Below, one piece after another: positions 46,701-54,791 of a DNA stretch of 64,000 bases (position 1 is the first letter of the stretch; each line of letters starts with the position of its first letter). The position numbers were made by a program, and so were the translations under genes. This DNA comes from an uncultured Aquimarina sp. Its GTDB lineage: Bacteria > Bacteroidota > Bacteroidia > Flavobacteriales > Flavobacteriaceae. The notes beneath the pieces are model-generated. The model was not told where the DNA came from and made no database searches. It saw only the letters and a list, made by a program, of their open reading frames with translations. Location of the stretch: assembly GCF_947500065.1 (NCBI RefSeq), contig NZ_CANMQT010000002.1:248001-312000 (forward strand). Direction: 5' to 3'.

Positions 46701-46883
46701 TTTGTACGAAGAACAGGAAGATTATATTTTGACATTGCCAGTGTTCGACACTATCGTTCTATGGTTCAAGAAGATCTAATAAAATATTTAGGATGGGATG
46801 AACATCGTTTGGAAAATGAAAACAAATACCTTGATTTGTTATTACAAGACGCTTCTACCTATTACGAACATGAAATTGCTTAA
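43704..46883 (+). CDS. Bifunctional glycerol kinase-glycerol-3-phosphate dehydrogenase fusion
   Basis: One uninterrupted frame of 1059 residues joins two normally separate enzymes. Residues 1 to about 495 are a complete GlpK (FDQGTTSTRAIIFD at the start, VDGGASANNYLMQFQADI near 412-429, ending RKYSGWQEAVERTK). After a linker of about 15-20 residues, residues about 512-1059 are a complete FAD-dependent GlpD (Rossmann motif GGGVTGAGIALDAASRG from 531, then GTSNKSTKLIHGGLRYLKQ). Together they convert glycerol to dihydroxyacetone phosphate, with electrons going to quinone. The linker contains an in-frame ATG (45192, residue 497) from which a separate GlpD could also be made. No glpF is nearby; an SSS symporter follows after 45 bases. 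I know of no standard family with this fusion. Confidence 0.93.
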   Translation: MSKKYIIAFDQGTTSTRAIIFDNRGIICGISQKELTQHYPKSGWVEHDPLEIFKHQQEVFEEVLSTSKISIDEIAGIGITNQRETTVVWDKNTGEPIHNAIVWLDKRTSKICENLKAAGLEDYVTKNTGLVIDSYFSGTKLKWILDNVAGAREKAEKGALLFGTIDTWLIWKFTNGTKHLTDHSNASRTMLYNIIQLEWDKTMLTALNIPEAMLPEVQHSSSDFGSILYQGNEIPIYGVAGDQQASLFGQGGYKSGIAKNTYGTGCFLLLNTGKKAYQSKNGLLTTLCCSLPNDKIKYALEGSVFVGGASVQWLRDKLQVISKASETEEICTSTPSSEGLYVVPAFAGLGAPHWDMNAKGAIYGLTLDSGKNEIIKATVDALAYQTRDVLDAMVEDSGKLMKELKVDGGASANNYLMQFQADILNVEVDRPKMLEVTALGAAFLAGIKAGVWTKKDISKIRIVDTRFKPKITEHQRNRKYSGWQEAVERTKTANATMLSVKEEGPIRFSILDRDRQLQRAQTTKYDLIIIGGGVTGAGIALDAASRGLKVCLVEKNDFASGTSNKSTKLIHGGLRYLKQMEIALVKESGSERAMVHKLAPHLVVPEKMLLPLIEGGTYGKMMTAIGLKVYDFLANVEGDDKRKMLSVEETIAKEPLLNKSKLTGGGYYAEYRTDDARLTVELLKKAASYGANIINYCEMTTFNYDDEGKIKSLECLDHNSQKRFIIKSRNYVSAAGPWVDLLREKDHSMSSKHLHLTKGVHIVFSRERFPLTQSIYFDVPDGRMIFAIPRGRATYVGTTDTNYSSNLNRVVATKEDSKYLLDAVNNMFPTVNLTPDDIESNWAGLRPLIHEDGKDPSELSRKDEIFVSKTGLISIAGGKLTGYRKMAQRVIDAVLKTMSDKKREQFSKSYTQNIPLTSDPLKDTQEVDQYLEEVNQQLRDIGIQDEYYGWYLATTYGKQADTIINKASYFLNDSIEEKLIRSEVWYGVHHEMINGLADFFVRRTGRLYFDIASVRHYRSMVQEDLIKYLGWDEHRLENENKYLDLLLQDASTYYEHEIA

Positions 46884-46928
46884 AAATAAAAACTTTTTGG
46901 GGCGCTATTAATAAAAAACTTTACAACT

Positions 46929-48575
46929 ATGGGAATAATTTCATTTATTGGGTTCACACTATTAGTAGCAATATATGCCTGGTGGAAGACAAAAGATACT
47001 GATGAAAAGTCTGCTGATGGGTACTATCTAGGAGGAAGGAGTCTTGGTGCAATTACCATCGCAGGTTCATTGCTTCTTACCAATTTATCTGCAGAACAAA
47101 TAGTAGGACTAAATGGACAAGCATTTACGGAAGGAATTCTTGTAATGGCGTGGGAAACATTAGCAGCTATTGCCATGGTATTTACGGCTATATGGTTACT
47201 TCCTAAATATATGAAAGGAGGTATAACTACAATTCCTGAGTTTATAGAAAAACGTTTTGACGAAAATACGAAAGCGATCTTATCTGTGTTATTTTTAATT
47301 GCATTTAGCATTGTATTGCTACCTACAATTCTCTATTCCGGATCCTTAGCTTTTAGTACTATGTTTGATTTACCATCTTTATTAGGTTGGTCTAAATCCG
47401 CTACCATTTGGCTTTGCGTATGGAGCATTGGATTGATAGGGATTATATATGCCATTTTTGGAGGCCTAAAAGCTGTAGCTGTATCAGATCTTATAAATGC
47501 TATAGGATTATTAATAGGTGGATTATTAATTCCATATTTTGGATTAAAGTTAATTGGTGATGGGAGTATGATGCATGGTATTAACACCCTATGGACAGAA
47601 AATCAAGATAAGTTTAATGTCACTGGAGGAGTTACTTCATCTATACCACTAGGAACTATTTTTACGGGAATGATGATAGCACAAATGTATTATTGGGGAA
47701 CGAATCAATCTATATTACAACGTGTTTTTGGTGCAAAAAGTTTAAAAGAAGGGCAAAAAGGAATGATGCTGGCTGCCTTTGTGAAATTCTTAATTCCTGT
47801 AATCGTTGTACTACCTGGTATTATCGCCTGGAATGTATTTAATGGCGACCTAAGTTCAGCAGATCAAGCATATCCAGAACTCGTGCGCAAAGTACTCCCT
47901 CCTGCATTGCTTGGTTTTTTTGCCGCTGTGCTTTTTGGAGCAGTTTTAAGTTCATTCAATAGTTTATTGAATAGTAGTGCAACACTTTTTGGGTTTGATC
48001 TTTATAAGAAATTTTTTAAGCCTGATGCGAATGAACTTCAGACCGTAAAAGCTGGGAAATTATTTGGATTGGTTATCGCTATAATTTCTATGACCATTGC
48101 GCCATTTATCGCTAATGCCCCAGAAGGATTATTTTCTTATATACAGCAAGCATTAGGAAGTCTAAGTGTCCCGATTCTGGCAGTAGTAGTTATTGGTATT
48201 TTAACAAAGAAAGTACCTGCCATTGGAGCCAAGATAGTTTTAATTGCTGGAGTTCTTATGTACTTGATAAGCCTACTTGTTTTAGGTCCTCATTTTACTA
48301 GTGAAGCATTATCTGAAGCCATTAGCACAGGCATTACGGATCCCGATCAACTAGCCATTATTAAAGCTGAGGCGTACCCGCATTTCTTGCATATTATGGG
48401 AATTTTATTCGTAATTAATGTGGTTATTATGCTTATCATAGGAATGATAAAACCAAAAACAGATATATATGTTCCTATCACGACGGAAGCGATAGATACA
48501 ACTCCTTGGAAATATGCCTTAATAACCGGAACACTCATTACTATTTTGGTAATCAGTACGTATTTAATATTCTGA
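46929..48575 (+). CDS. SSS-family sodium:solute symporter
   Basis: Inner-membrane sodium-coupled transporter of the SLC5-like family, 548 residues with about 14 hydrophobic segments. Signatures include GYYLGGRSLGAITIAGSLLLTNLSAEQIVGL (split across residues 32-62, the helix-1 sodium site), GGLKAVAVSDLINA, and ALSSFNSLLNSSATLF-like sequence near 340. The pattern resembles the SGLT/galactose branch. In this island it is the only inner-membrane carrier, so it should bring galactose or the intact galactosyl-glycerol from the periplasm. The intact form is favoured because the alpha-galactosidase is cytoplasmic. It lies 45 bases after the fusion gene. Confidence 0.92.
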   Translation: MGIISFIGFTLLVAIYAWWKTKDTDEKSADGYYLGGRSLGAITIAGSLLLTNLSAEQIVGLNGQAFTEGILVMAWETLAAIAMVFTAIWLLPKYMKGGITTIPEFIEKRFDENTKAILSVLFLIAFSIVLLPTILYSGSLAFSTMFDLPSLLGWSKSATIWLCVWSIGLIGIIYAIFGGLKAVAVSDLINAIGLLIGGLLIPYFGLKLIGDGSMMHGINTLWTENQDKFNVTGGVTSSIPLGTIFTGMMIAQMYYWGTNQSILQRVFGAKSLKEGQKGMMLAAFVKFLIPVIVVLPGIIAWNVFNGDLSSADQAYPELVRKVLPPALLGFFAAVLFGAVLSSFNSLLNSSATLFGFDLYKKFFKPDANELQTVKAGKLFGLVIAIISMTIAPFIANAPEGLFSYIQQALGSLSVPILAVVVIGILTKKVPAIGAKIVLIAGVLMYLISLLVLGPHFTSEALSEAISTGITDPDQLAIIKAEAYPHFLHIMGILFVINVVIMLIIGMIKPKTDIYVPITTEAIDTTPWKYALITGTLITILVISTYLIF

Positions 48576-48673
48576 TAATTACTATGGGTATGTTTTTATC
48601 TGTTTTTAGTTAAGTTATACCAGGGATTATTAACTTTACAACTTCACATCAAAAAACTCTTAAAAAGTAAAAA

Positions 48674-49690
48674 ATGAAAATATTGGTAACTGGTGGTTTG
48701 GGGTTTATAGGATCACATACAGTAGTAGAATTACAAAATGTAGGATATGAAGTTGTTATTATTGATAACTGCTCTAACTCTTCTGTAGATGTATTAAAAG
48801 GCATTAGTACAATTACAGGAAAAGAACCTATTTTCGAGAAATTTGATCTTAGGGAAAAAAGTAAGGTTCAAGATTTTTTTACTCGTCATGCTGATATTAA
48901 TGGTGTAATTCATTTTGCAGCATCAAAAGCTGTTGGTGAAAGTGTAGAAAATCCATTATTGTACTATGAAAATAATATCAATGTACTCATATATATTCTG
49001 CAAGAGTTACAGAAAAAAGATAAAACCAATTTTATATTCAGTTCTTCGTGTACCGTTTATGGTCAGGCAGATGAACTACCAATTACTGAAAATGCACCGG
49101 TAAAAGCTGCAGAATCTCCGTATGGAAATACCAAACAAATTGGAGAAGAAATCATACGTGATACGTGTAAAGTAAAATCAAACTTACATGCTATTGCTCT
49201 ACGTTATTTCAACCCCGTTGGAGCACATCCTTCTGCAGAAATTGGTGAACTCCCTATAGGAGTTCCTCAAAATTTAATTCCATTCATTACCCAGACAGGT
49301 ATTGGACTTCGAGAACAACTTTCTGTTTTTGGTGACGATTACCCTACAGAAGATGGAACTTGTATTCGGGATTACATACACGTAGTTGATTTGGCAAAAG
49401 CTCATGTAGTTGCGTTACAACGTCTTTTAAATAGTAAAAACACAACTAACTACGAAGTATTTAATGTTGGAACGGGAACTGGAAGTTCTGTATTAGAAGT
49501 GATAAAATCTTTTGAAAAAGTATCTAAACAAAAATTGAACTACAAAATTGTAGATAGAAGAGAGGGTGATATCACAGCTGCTTATGCCAATACTGACAAA
49601 GCCAATAATGAACTAGGCTGGAAATCTCAAAGAAATCTAGATGAAGCATTATCCTCTGCTTGGAAATGGGAGCAAAAGGTGAGAGGTTAG
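48674..49690 (+). CDS. galE: UDP-glucose 4-epimerase
   Basis: Interconverts UDP-galactose and UDP-glucose with bound NAD, closing the Leloir cycle, 338 residues. It shows the Rossmann loop GGLGFIGSHT (7-16), the Ser/Tyr/Lys catalytic set FSSSCTVYG and SPYGNTK (Tyr about 152), and substrate residues ALRYFNPVGAHPSAEIGE. It ends the galactoside island, 98 bases after the symporter, and is followed by a strong bidirectional terminator. galK and galT lie at the other end, 17 kb away. Confidence 0.97.
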   Translation: MKILVTGGLGFIGSHTVVELQNVGYEVVIIDNCSNSSVDVLKGISTITGKEPIFEKFDLREKSKVQDFFTRHADINGVIHFAASKAVGESVENPLLYYENNINVLIYILQELQKKDKTNFIFSSSCTVYGQADELPITENAPVKAAESPYGNTKQIGEEIIRDTCKVKSNLHAIALRYFNPVGAHPSAEIGELPIGVPQNLIPFITQTGIGLREQLSVFGDDYPTEDGTCIRDYIHVVDLAKAHVVALQRLLNSKNTTNYEVFNVGTGTGSSVLEVIKSFEKVSKQKLNYKIVDRREGDITAAYANTDKANNELGWKSQRNLDEALSSAWKWEQKVRG

Positions 49691-49715
49691 CATTAAAAAG
49701 TAATATTTATAAATA

Positions 49716-49749
49716 AAAAAATCCTGAAGACACATCTTCAGGATTTTTT
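49716..49749. terminator. Bidirectional terminator between galE and ppiD
   Basis: A 10-bp GC-containing stem, ATCCTGAAGA (49721-49730) with TCTTCAGGAT (49735-49744), flanked by A and T runs that extend it to 15 bp. It serves both converging genes. Confidence 0.9.
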
Positions 49750-49770
49750 ATATCTAACTCTTCTAGTTTA

Positions 49771-51846
49771 TTAATAGAAATTAGCTCTTTTATCTTCTAT
49801 TTCAGCCGCTTCTTTTAGTGCATTAAACACTTTAGAATTAACTGCATTAGCCTGCGTCTTCGATTCTTGTGATGCATAACTCATATATGTATCTAAACCA
49901 CTAGCTGGTGTTTTCTTAGTTACTTCTACTACATATACTCCATTACTACCCACAATTGGCCCAGAAATTTCACCAATTTCTAAAGCAAAGGCAGCTCCAA
50001 CCACTTTAGGCTCTGTTCCAGCTCCACTTATAGTAGGAGTTTTCATACTCAAAGCAGATGCAGTTTTCACTGTTTGAGATTGATTTTTAGCAATATCTGC
50101 CAAGGTACTTCCTGAAACTTTCTTTTTAAGAATTTCTGCTTTTTTCTCTTTAATAAGAATAGGCTTTACAGAAGCGCTAGCATCCGCTACTTTTTGTACT
50201 CCTTTAGAAGCTTTTGCTGTCAACTGCACAACCGCATATCCATCAGTAACATCAAAACGTTTTACATCACCAACCTTAGTTTCCTCCTTAAATGCCCACT
50301 GCACTAAAGTTCTTTGAGAACCAAGTCCAGGAACATTTTCTGCTAATTCACTGATCTTATTTACAGGACGAATAGTATATTCATTTTCTTTAGCTTTCTC
50401 TGCAAAATCAGCATCTTTTGTAGCGATCTGGAATTTTGTAGTTTCCGTAAATATAGCATTTATCGTTTTTTCACTAGCTTCAATTTCTCTAGCTATAGTA
50501 CCAACCTTTATCGCTTTCTGTTCATTCTTTTTATCCTCGACAGTTATAATATGGTATCCAAAAGCAGTTTCTACTATTCCCATATCTCCAACATTATTAT
50601 CAACAATATAGTCATTGAAAGCAGGCACCATTGCTCCAGGAGCAAAATAACCTAAATCTCCTCCTTTATCTTTATTAGAAGTATCTGCAGAAAAATCTTT
50701 TGCCAATGTTAAAAACTGAGCTTTATCAGTTTTAACAACAGATAATAAGCTATCAGCTAATACTTTAGCTTCTTCTTTTGTTCGTTGAGTATCTCCTGCT
50801 GTACCTAAACCTTTCCAAGAGACAAGAATATGACTCGCTTTCAATGAATCGTGAAGTTGTTTCTGAGCAACAATCTTAGATATCTTTATGTATTTTCCAT
50901 CTTTATAAGGTCCAAAAACTTCTCCTACAGGAAGATTATATAATGTATCTGCTACAGATGCTGGTAAATTTTTCTTAAATACAAAACGGTCGTTATATTT
51001 TAGTGCAGAACCTTTATCCAGGTTTATAAATTCTTCAATATTTTCAGCAACTTTTAATGCTTGTACATCTTTAGCTACTTCTGCAGTTAACTCATCTTCA
51101 TCTTCTTGGCTTGGTTCTTCTTTGAAGAACACATATCTCATACTTCTTGAAGCTTCAGCCTTGTACAATTCTGAATGTTTATCCACATACGCCTGAATTT
51201 CAGCATCCGAAACATTAACTTCTGAATCTTCTATTCCAGAAAACGGAAGTTGAACATATTTAATATCCACTACATCATTTTCCATTTTATATGCTAATTC
51301 ACCTTCCTTAAGTGTAACACCAACTCCAGCTTTGATCATATTAAGGTATGTTTGCTCTAAAGCACCTTTACCTAAAGAAATTTTATAATCTCTCCATTGT
51401 TGATATGCTACAGGATTCTCTTTGATACTAGCAACATATTCTTGCATTTTTGCTTTATCAAACACACCTGCATCATTCTGAAAAGTTGGATTATTAGCCA
51501 ATCCTTCTTCTAGTAATTGATTCACTTGATCAGCACCAGCTCTAATTCCTAGTTCTTCAAACTGTCCGTCAAAAACTATTTGTCTAACTTCCTGATTCCA
51601 AACATAGTTTACTGTCTGTAGATTAGATCCATTGGATCCAAAATTCCTAGATGCTGCTTCAACTTTTTTTGCAAAATCAGTTCTATCAATTTCTTTCCCG
51701 TTTATTGTAGCAATTGTATTTGCCGCTTTTTGAGAAATAGCTCCTCCATTTCGAATCAAATCCGCTAATACAAATGAGAAAAGCGCTAATGCGATAATCA
51801 CAATTAAGAAAACGGAACGTTGTCTGATTTTATTTAAAACTGCCAT
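49771..51846 (-). CDS. PpiD-type periplasmic chaperone/peptidyl-prolyl isomerase
   Basis: Inner-membrane-anchored folding helper at the exit of the Sec channel, 691 residues. One N-terminal helix (about 12-30, FLIVIIALALFSFVLADLI) is followed by a SurA-N-like region (about 37-240) and a parvulin PPIC domain (about 340-450, KASHILVSWKGLGTAG, GDLGYFAPGAMVPAF, FGYHIITVEDKK). A second, degenerate parvulin-like segment follows. It is the first gene here of a long minus-strand envelope block, with its own promoter. Confidence 0.92.
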   Translation of the reverse strand: MAVLNKIRQRSVFLIVIIALALFSFVLADLIRNGGAISQKAANTIATINGKEIDRTDFAKKVEAASRNFGSNGSNLQTVNYVWNQEVRQIVFDGQFEELGIRAGADQVNQLLEEGLANNPTFQNDAGVFDKAKMQEYVASIKENPVAYQQWRDYKISLGKGALEQTYLNMIKAGVGVTLKEGELAYKMENDVVDIKYVQLPFSGIEDSEVNVSDAEIQAYVDKHSELYKAEASRSMRYVFFKEEPSQEDEDELTAEVAKDVQALKVAENIEEFINLDKGSALKYNDRFVFKKNLPASVADTLYNLPVGEVFGPYKDGKYIKISKIVAQKQLHDSLKASHILVSWKGLGTAGDTQRTKEEAKVLADSLLSVVKTDKAQFLTLAKDFSADTSNKDKGGDLGYFAPGAMVPAFNDYIVDNNVGDMGIVETAFGYHIITVEDKKNEQKAIKVGTIAREIEASEKTINAIFTETTKFQIATKDADFAEKAKENEYTIRPVNKISELAENVPGLGSQRTLVQWAFKEETKVGDVKRFDVTDGYAVVQLTAKASKGVQKVADASASVKPILIKEKKAEILKKKVSGSTLADIAKNQSQTVKTASALSMKTPTISGAGTEPKVVGAAFALEIGEISGPIVGSNGVYVVEVTKKTPASGLDTYMSYASQESKTQANAVNSKVFNALKEAAEIEDKRANFY

Positions 51847-51876
51847 TATAAGTTTAATTTATTGAAATATAGTGGG

Positions 51877-51907
51877 CGAAAATACCATTTTATTAGAATA
51901 TTACCAA
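51877..51907 (-). promoter_or_regulatory. Promoter of the PpiD gene
   Basis: On the minus strand TTG (51907-51905), 20 bases, then TATTTTCG (51884-51877), one mismatch from TAnnTTTG; about 30 bases before the ATG. Confidence 0.45.
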
Positions 51908-51995
51908 TTAAAGACAGAAAGTCTTTACAACTTTTTTCGGTTTTTATTTTTGAAGAAATTTCAGATCTTATTATCTAAGGCTTCAGAATCAAAAT

Positions 51996-52688
51996 TTAAC
52001 CTCTATCTTCCTGATTTAAAACACCGTATACAATTAAGAATTGTGCAATTGCATAGGTAGACATTATAAGAATATTTCCCAGAAATAATGACGTATGAAA
52101 CATATTGATTGCCAAAAGGCTATCTGAAAGCATAAAAAAAAGCGATCCTATAAAAACTAAACCATAACTTATATGTGGCACCATACCTTTTCGTAAGTAT
52201 GCCATATTTGACATCGTTAAAATTATAATCATATATACAGCAACTGGCATCAGTAATGCTGCTAAACCTTCTTGAATAACACAAAACAAAACAGCCCCAT
52301 AAACCAACGTAAAAATTAAGAATACTGTTCCTTTCCTCTTTTTATTTCTCTTTTTTGCAAAAACCAATACATAGAAAATGTGAGCCATTAAAAAAGAAGC
52401 CAAACCACCTATAAAAAACAATGAATGCATTTTATCAAACAACAAAAACACATCTCCAATTAAAGAAAAGATGATAGCTAATAGCATATATCTGCGTACT
52501 CCTTTTGTTAACATGGAGTTGTTTTTAATAAAAAAAACTAGTAAAGCTATTAGAATTGAAGGTTTCGTAAAATACCTAAAAACTTCAAAACCCTCTAGAC
52601 TGCCACATATCAAATCAAGTATCACTATGAAAGCATAGCACCAAGCAAAACGAATAGTATTAGTTTTTGAGATAACTTTTTCACTCAT
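51996..52688 (-). CDS. Lysoplasmalogenase-like (YhhN/TMEM86) membrane protein
   Basis: A 230-residue integral membrane protein with seven or eight hydrophobic helices and little soluble sequence. The stretches SLIGDVFLLFD, FLMAHIFYVLVF and GSLFFMLSDSLLAIN carry the spaced Asp and His residues of the YhhN family, whose animal members hydrolyse lysoplasmalogens. The bacterial substrate is uncertain. The next gene upstream (CNNM/CBS) ends about 70 bases before it, so it may belong to the same minus-strand block. Confidence 0.83.
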   Translation of the reverse strand: MSEKVISKTNTIRFAWCYAFIVILDLICGSLEGFEVFRYFTKPSILIALLVFFIKNNSMLTKGVRRYMLLAIIFSLIGDVFLLFDKMHSLFFIGGLASFLMAHIFYVLVFAKKRNKKRKGTVFLIFTLVYGAVLFCVIQEGLAALLMPVAVYMIIILTMSNMAYLRKGMVPHISYGLVFIGSLFFMLSDSLLAINMFHTSLFLGNILIMSTYAIAQFLIVYGVLNQEDRG

Positions 52689-52761
52689 TGTTCTTCATTT
52701 TTTCTGATTAAAAGAACAAGATAGGAACTATTTTTTTTTTAATAAGGTGTAAGAAACAATA

Positions 52762-54030
52762 TCAATCCTCTGATAGGATTTTTAGCTCTACTATTTCAAT
52801 TTTGGTGTTGGAAGTCTCAATAATATTGATTGTTACTGACTCAATATTTACAACATCTCCTTGTTCTGGAATTTCTTCAGTGTGATTAACAATCATCCCA
52901 CCCAGTGTTTCGTAGTATTCACTTTCTGGCAGATTTAATTTATAGGTTTCATTAATGTAATCCACTTCCATTCTCGCAGAAAAACGATAATGATTTTCTT
53001 CTAGTTTCTCTTCAATAAGATCTATAGAATCATGCTCGTCTTCGATCTCACCAAAGAGCTCTTCTACAATGTCTTCTACCGTAATAATTCCACTTGTACC
53101 ACCATACTCATCAATAACGACTGCAATACTTTTATGCTTCTTAGTTAAAAGATTAAGCACATCTTTTACATACATCGTTTCAGGAACGAAAACCACCGGA
53201 AGCAATATGGAACTTATAGATTTAGGCTTTCTGAACAATTCAAAAGAATGCACATACCCTATAAGATCATCAATCGTTCCTCTATAAACCAATACTTTAG
53301 ACAAGCCAGTATCAATAAAAAGCTGACTAACCTCTTCTAGAGATTGAGATTTTTCTACAGCTATAATCTCAGTACGAGGAATCATAACCTCACGTGATTT
53401 TACATCCGAAAAATCAAGAGCATTCTGAAAAATTTGAATCTCACTATCAATTTCATCATGTTCTTCTACCGTTTCCATTTGTTCGTTAATATAATCTCCT
53501 AATTCAGTCTTACTAAACGCAAGTTGAACCTCATCTCCATCTGTCTTAAAAAATTTCTTTAGGACTAAATCAGATATCCAGATAACAAAAGAAGATATAA
53601 ACCAAAATAATAAATAAAAGAAATAAGCGGGTAGCGCAAAGATCTTCAATAAAGTATTTGCATAAATTTGAAAAAACACTTTAGGAAGAAATTCTGCGGT
53701 AAGCAATATGACTAGAGTAGATATGATAGTTTGTAGCAACAAGTTAATGCTTCCAGCCATATCTGGATAATACCCTTGAATAACATCCATTAACAACTCG
53801 CCCATATAAAACCCATAAACTACTAAGGCTATATTATTACCCACTAACATGGTAGCAATAAATTTTGAAGGTTTTTTTGTTAATCGAGATAGTATGTTAG
53901 CAAGAAATCCATCTTGCTTTTTTTCTATTTCGATATGGATTTTATTAGACGATATATAGGCAATCTCCATCCCAGAAAAAAAAGCAGATAGAATAACAGA
54001 AAGTACAATTACTATAATTTGTAGTTCCAT
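52762..54030 (-). CDS. CNNM-domain/CBS-pair protein (hemolysin-C/CorC-like)
   Basis: A 422-residue membrane protein. The DUF21/CNNM region (about 1-190) has three or four helices (IIVIVLSVILSAFFSGMEIAYIS). Two CBS domains follow (about 205-330, EVMIPRTEIIAVE, VIDEYGGTSGIITVEDIVEEL), then a CorC/HlyC domain (about 340-420). Relatives export or sense magnesium; the flavobacterial gliding protein GldE belongs to the same family, but no other gld gene is visible here. Its start ATG overlaps the end of the small membrane-protein gene by one base, implying coupling. Confidence 0.9.
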   Translation of the reverse strand: MELQIIVIVLSVILSAFFSGMEIAYISSNKIHIEIEKKQDGFLANILSRLTKKPSKFIATMLVGNNIALVVYGFYMGELLMDVIQGYYPDMAGSINLLLQTIISTLVILLTAEFLPKVFFQIYANTLLKIFALPAYFFYLLFWFISSFVIWISDLVLKKFFKTDGDEVQLAFSKTELGDYINEQMETVEEHDEIDSEIQIFQNALDFSDVKSREVMIPRTEIIAVEKSQSLEEVSQLFIDTGLSKVLVYRGTIDDLIGYVHSFELFRKPKSISSILLPVVFVPETMYVKDVLNLLTKKHKSIAVVIDEYGGTSGIITVEDIVEELFGEIEDEHDSIDLIEEKLEENHYRFSARMEVDYINETYKLNLPESEYYETLGGMIVNHTEEIPEQGDVVNIESVTINIIETSNTKIEIVELKILSED

Positions 54031-54227
54031 TAATTATTCTTGTTATTGGCATCAAATCTTTTCCGGAAATTTCTTTTGAAAAAAAACATAAAAATTGCTA
54101 CTCCTGCAAAACATAAATACAAAATGCTTCGGCTATCTTCCTTTCCCCATTCTTCATATGCTTGGTATAAGAAAAAACACATTATTGCGAGATAAGCGAA
54201 CTCAAAAAATCTAAAAATTTTCATCAT
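54030..54227 (-). CDS. Small two-helix membrane protein, unknown
   Basis: A 65-residue protein with two hydrophobic segments (about 8-23 and 33-51) and a basic tail (KRNFRKRFDANNKNN). It lies 6 bases after lptC and overlaps the CNNM gene start by one base, so it is very likely translated with them. No known motif. Confidence 0.75.
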   Translation of the reverse strand: MMKIFRFFEFAYLAIMCFFLYQAYEEWGKEDSRSILYLCFAGVAIFMFFFKRNFRKRFDANNKNN

Positions 54228-54233
54228 ATAAGT

Positions 54234-54791
54234 TTATTCTTCGATGAACATTATTCCTTCATTGATGCGAGAATTCAATATAGTAAAATCCTGATTAGCA
54301 TCAAAACCATCAGCTTCATTAACAGTGCCATCTGGAAGATAACTTTTGTATGGCTGATCCGTAAATACCCAATTTATGCTTTGATCCCAATATAGTTGAC
54401 GCGCTATAAGATGTGTGCTATCTGCTGTTTTTATATCTACGTTCCCTCTCATATCAATGAGTCCCGTGTTTTTATAAAAAATAGCATAATCTGATTTAAC
54501 CACACTTACTTTACCATCTTTATCAATGATATCTAAAATAATACCTTCTGGAAACTCCTGGTATCCAAAATTTTTATTTGTATAATCTTTTACTTTGGGG
54601 GTTTTAAGAATTGCAGTAAGTCTACCAGAATCAGTATATTTTAGATTCACCTCATATGCTTCTGCAACTGGAGCATCTTCTGTTATATTATAGTTATTAG
54701 TTTTTGACACATTTGATTGACATGAAAAAAACAATGTCACAGCAAACGCTGTGACAAAGTTTAATAATATATATAAATTCTTTTTTTGCAT
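54234..54791 (-). CDS. lptC: LPS-export periplasmic protein LptC
   Basis: Hands lipopolysaccharide from LptB2FG to LptA, 185 residues. The N-terminus has a lipobox (VTLFFSCQSN), as usual in Bacteroidota, instead of the transmembrane anchor of E. coli. The mature part is a beta-jellyroll (KYTDSGRLTAILKTPKVKDY, YFEFPEG-like strand, VDIKTADSTHLIARQLYWDQ). It overlaps the TPR gene end by one base and precedes the small membrane protein by 6. Confidence 0.88.
   Translation of the reverse strand: MQKKNLYILLNFVTAFAVTLFFSCQSNVSKTNNYNITEDAPVAEAYEVNLKYTDSGRLTAILKTPKVKDYTNKNFGYQEFPEGIILDIIDKDGKVSVVKSDYAIFYKNTGLIDMRGNVDIKTADSTHLIARQLYWDQSINWVFTDQPYKSYLPDGTVNEADGFDANQDFTILNSRINEGIMFIEE

Noticed and set aside
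43704-46883. The GlpK-GlpD fusion as a sequencing or assembly artefact
   Set aside because: The frame is continuous through a linker with normal codon use, both domains are complete, and the GlpD part carries no leftover ribosome-binding or stop signal. Resequencing would still be decisive.
52762-54030. Naming the CNNM/CBS protein gldE
   Set aside because: GldE is one member of this family, but no gldD or other gliding gene lies next to it here.
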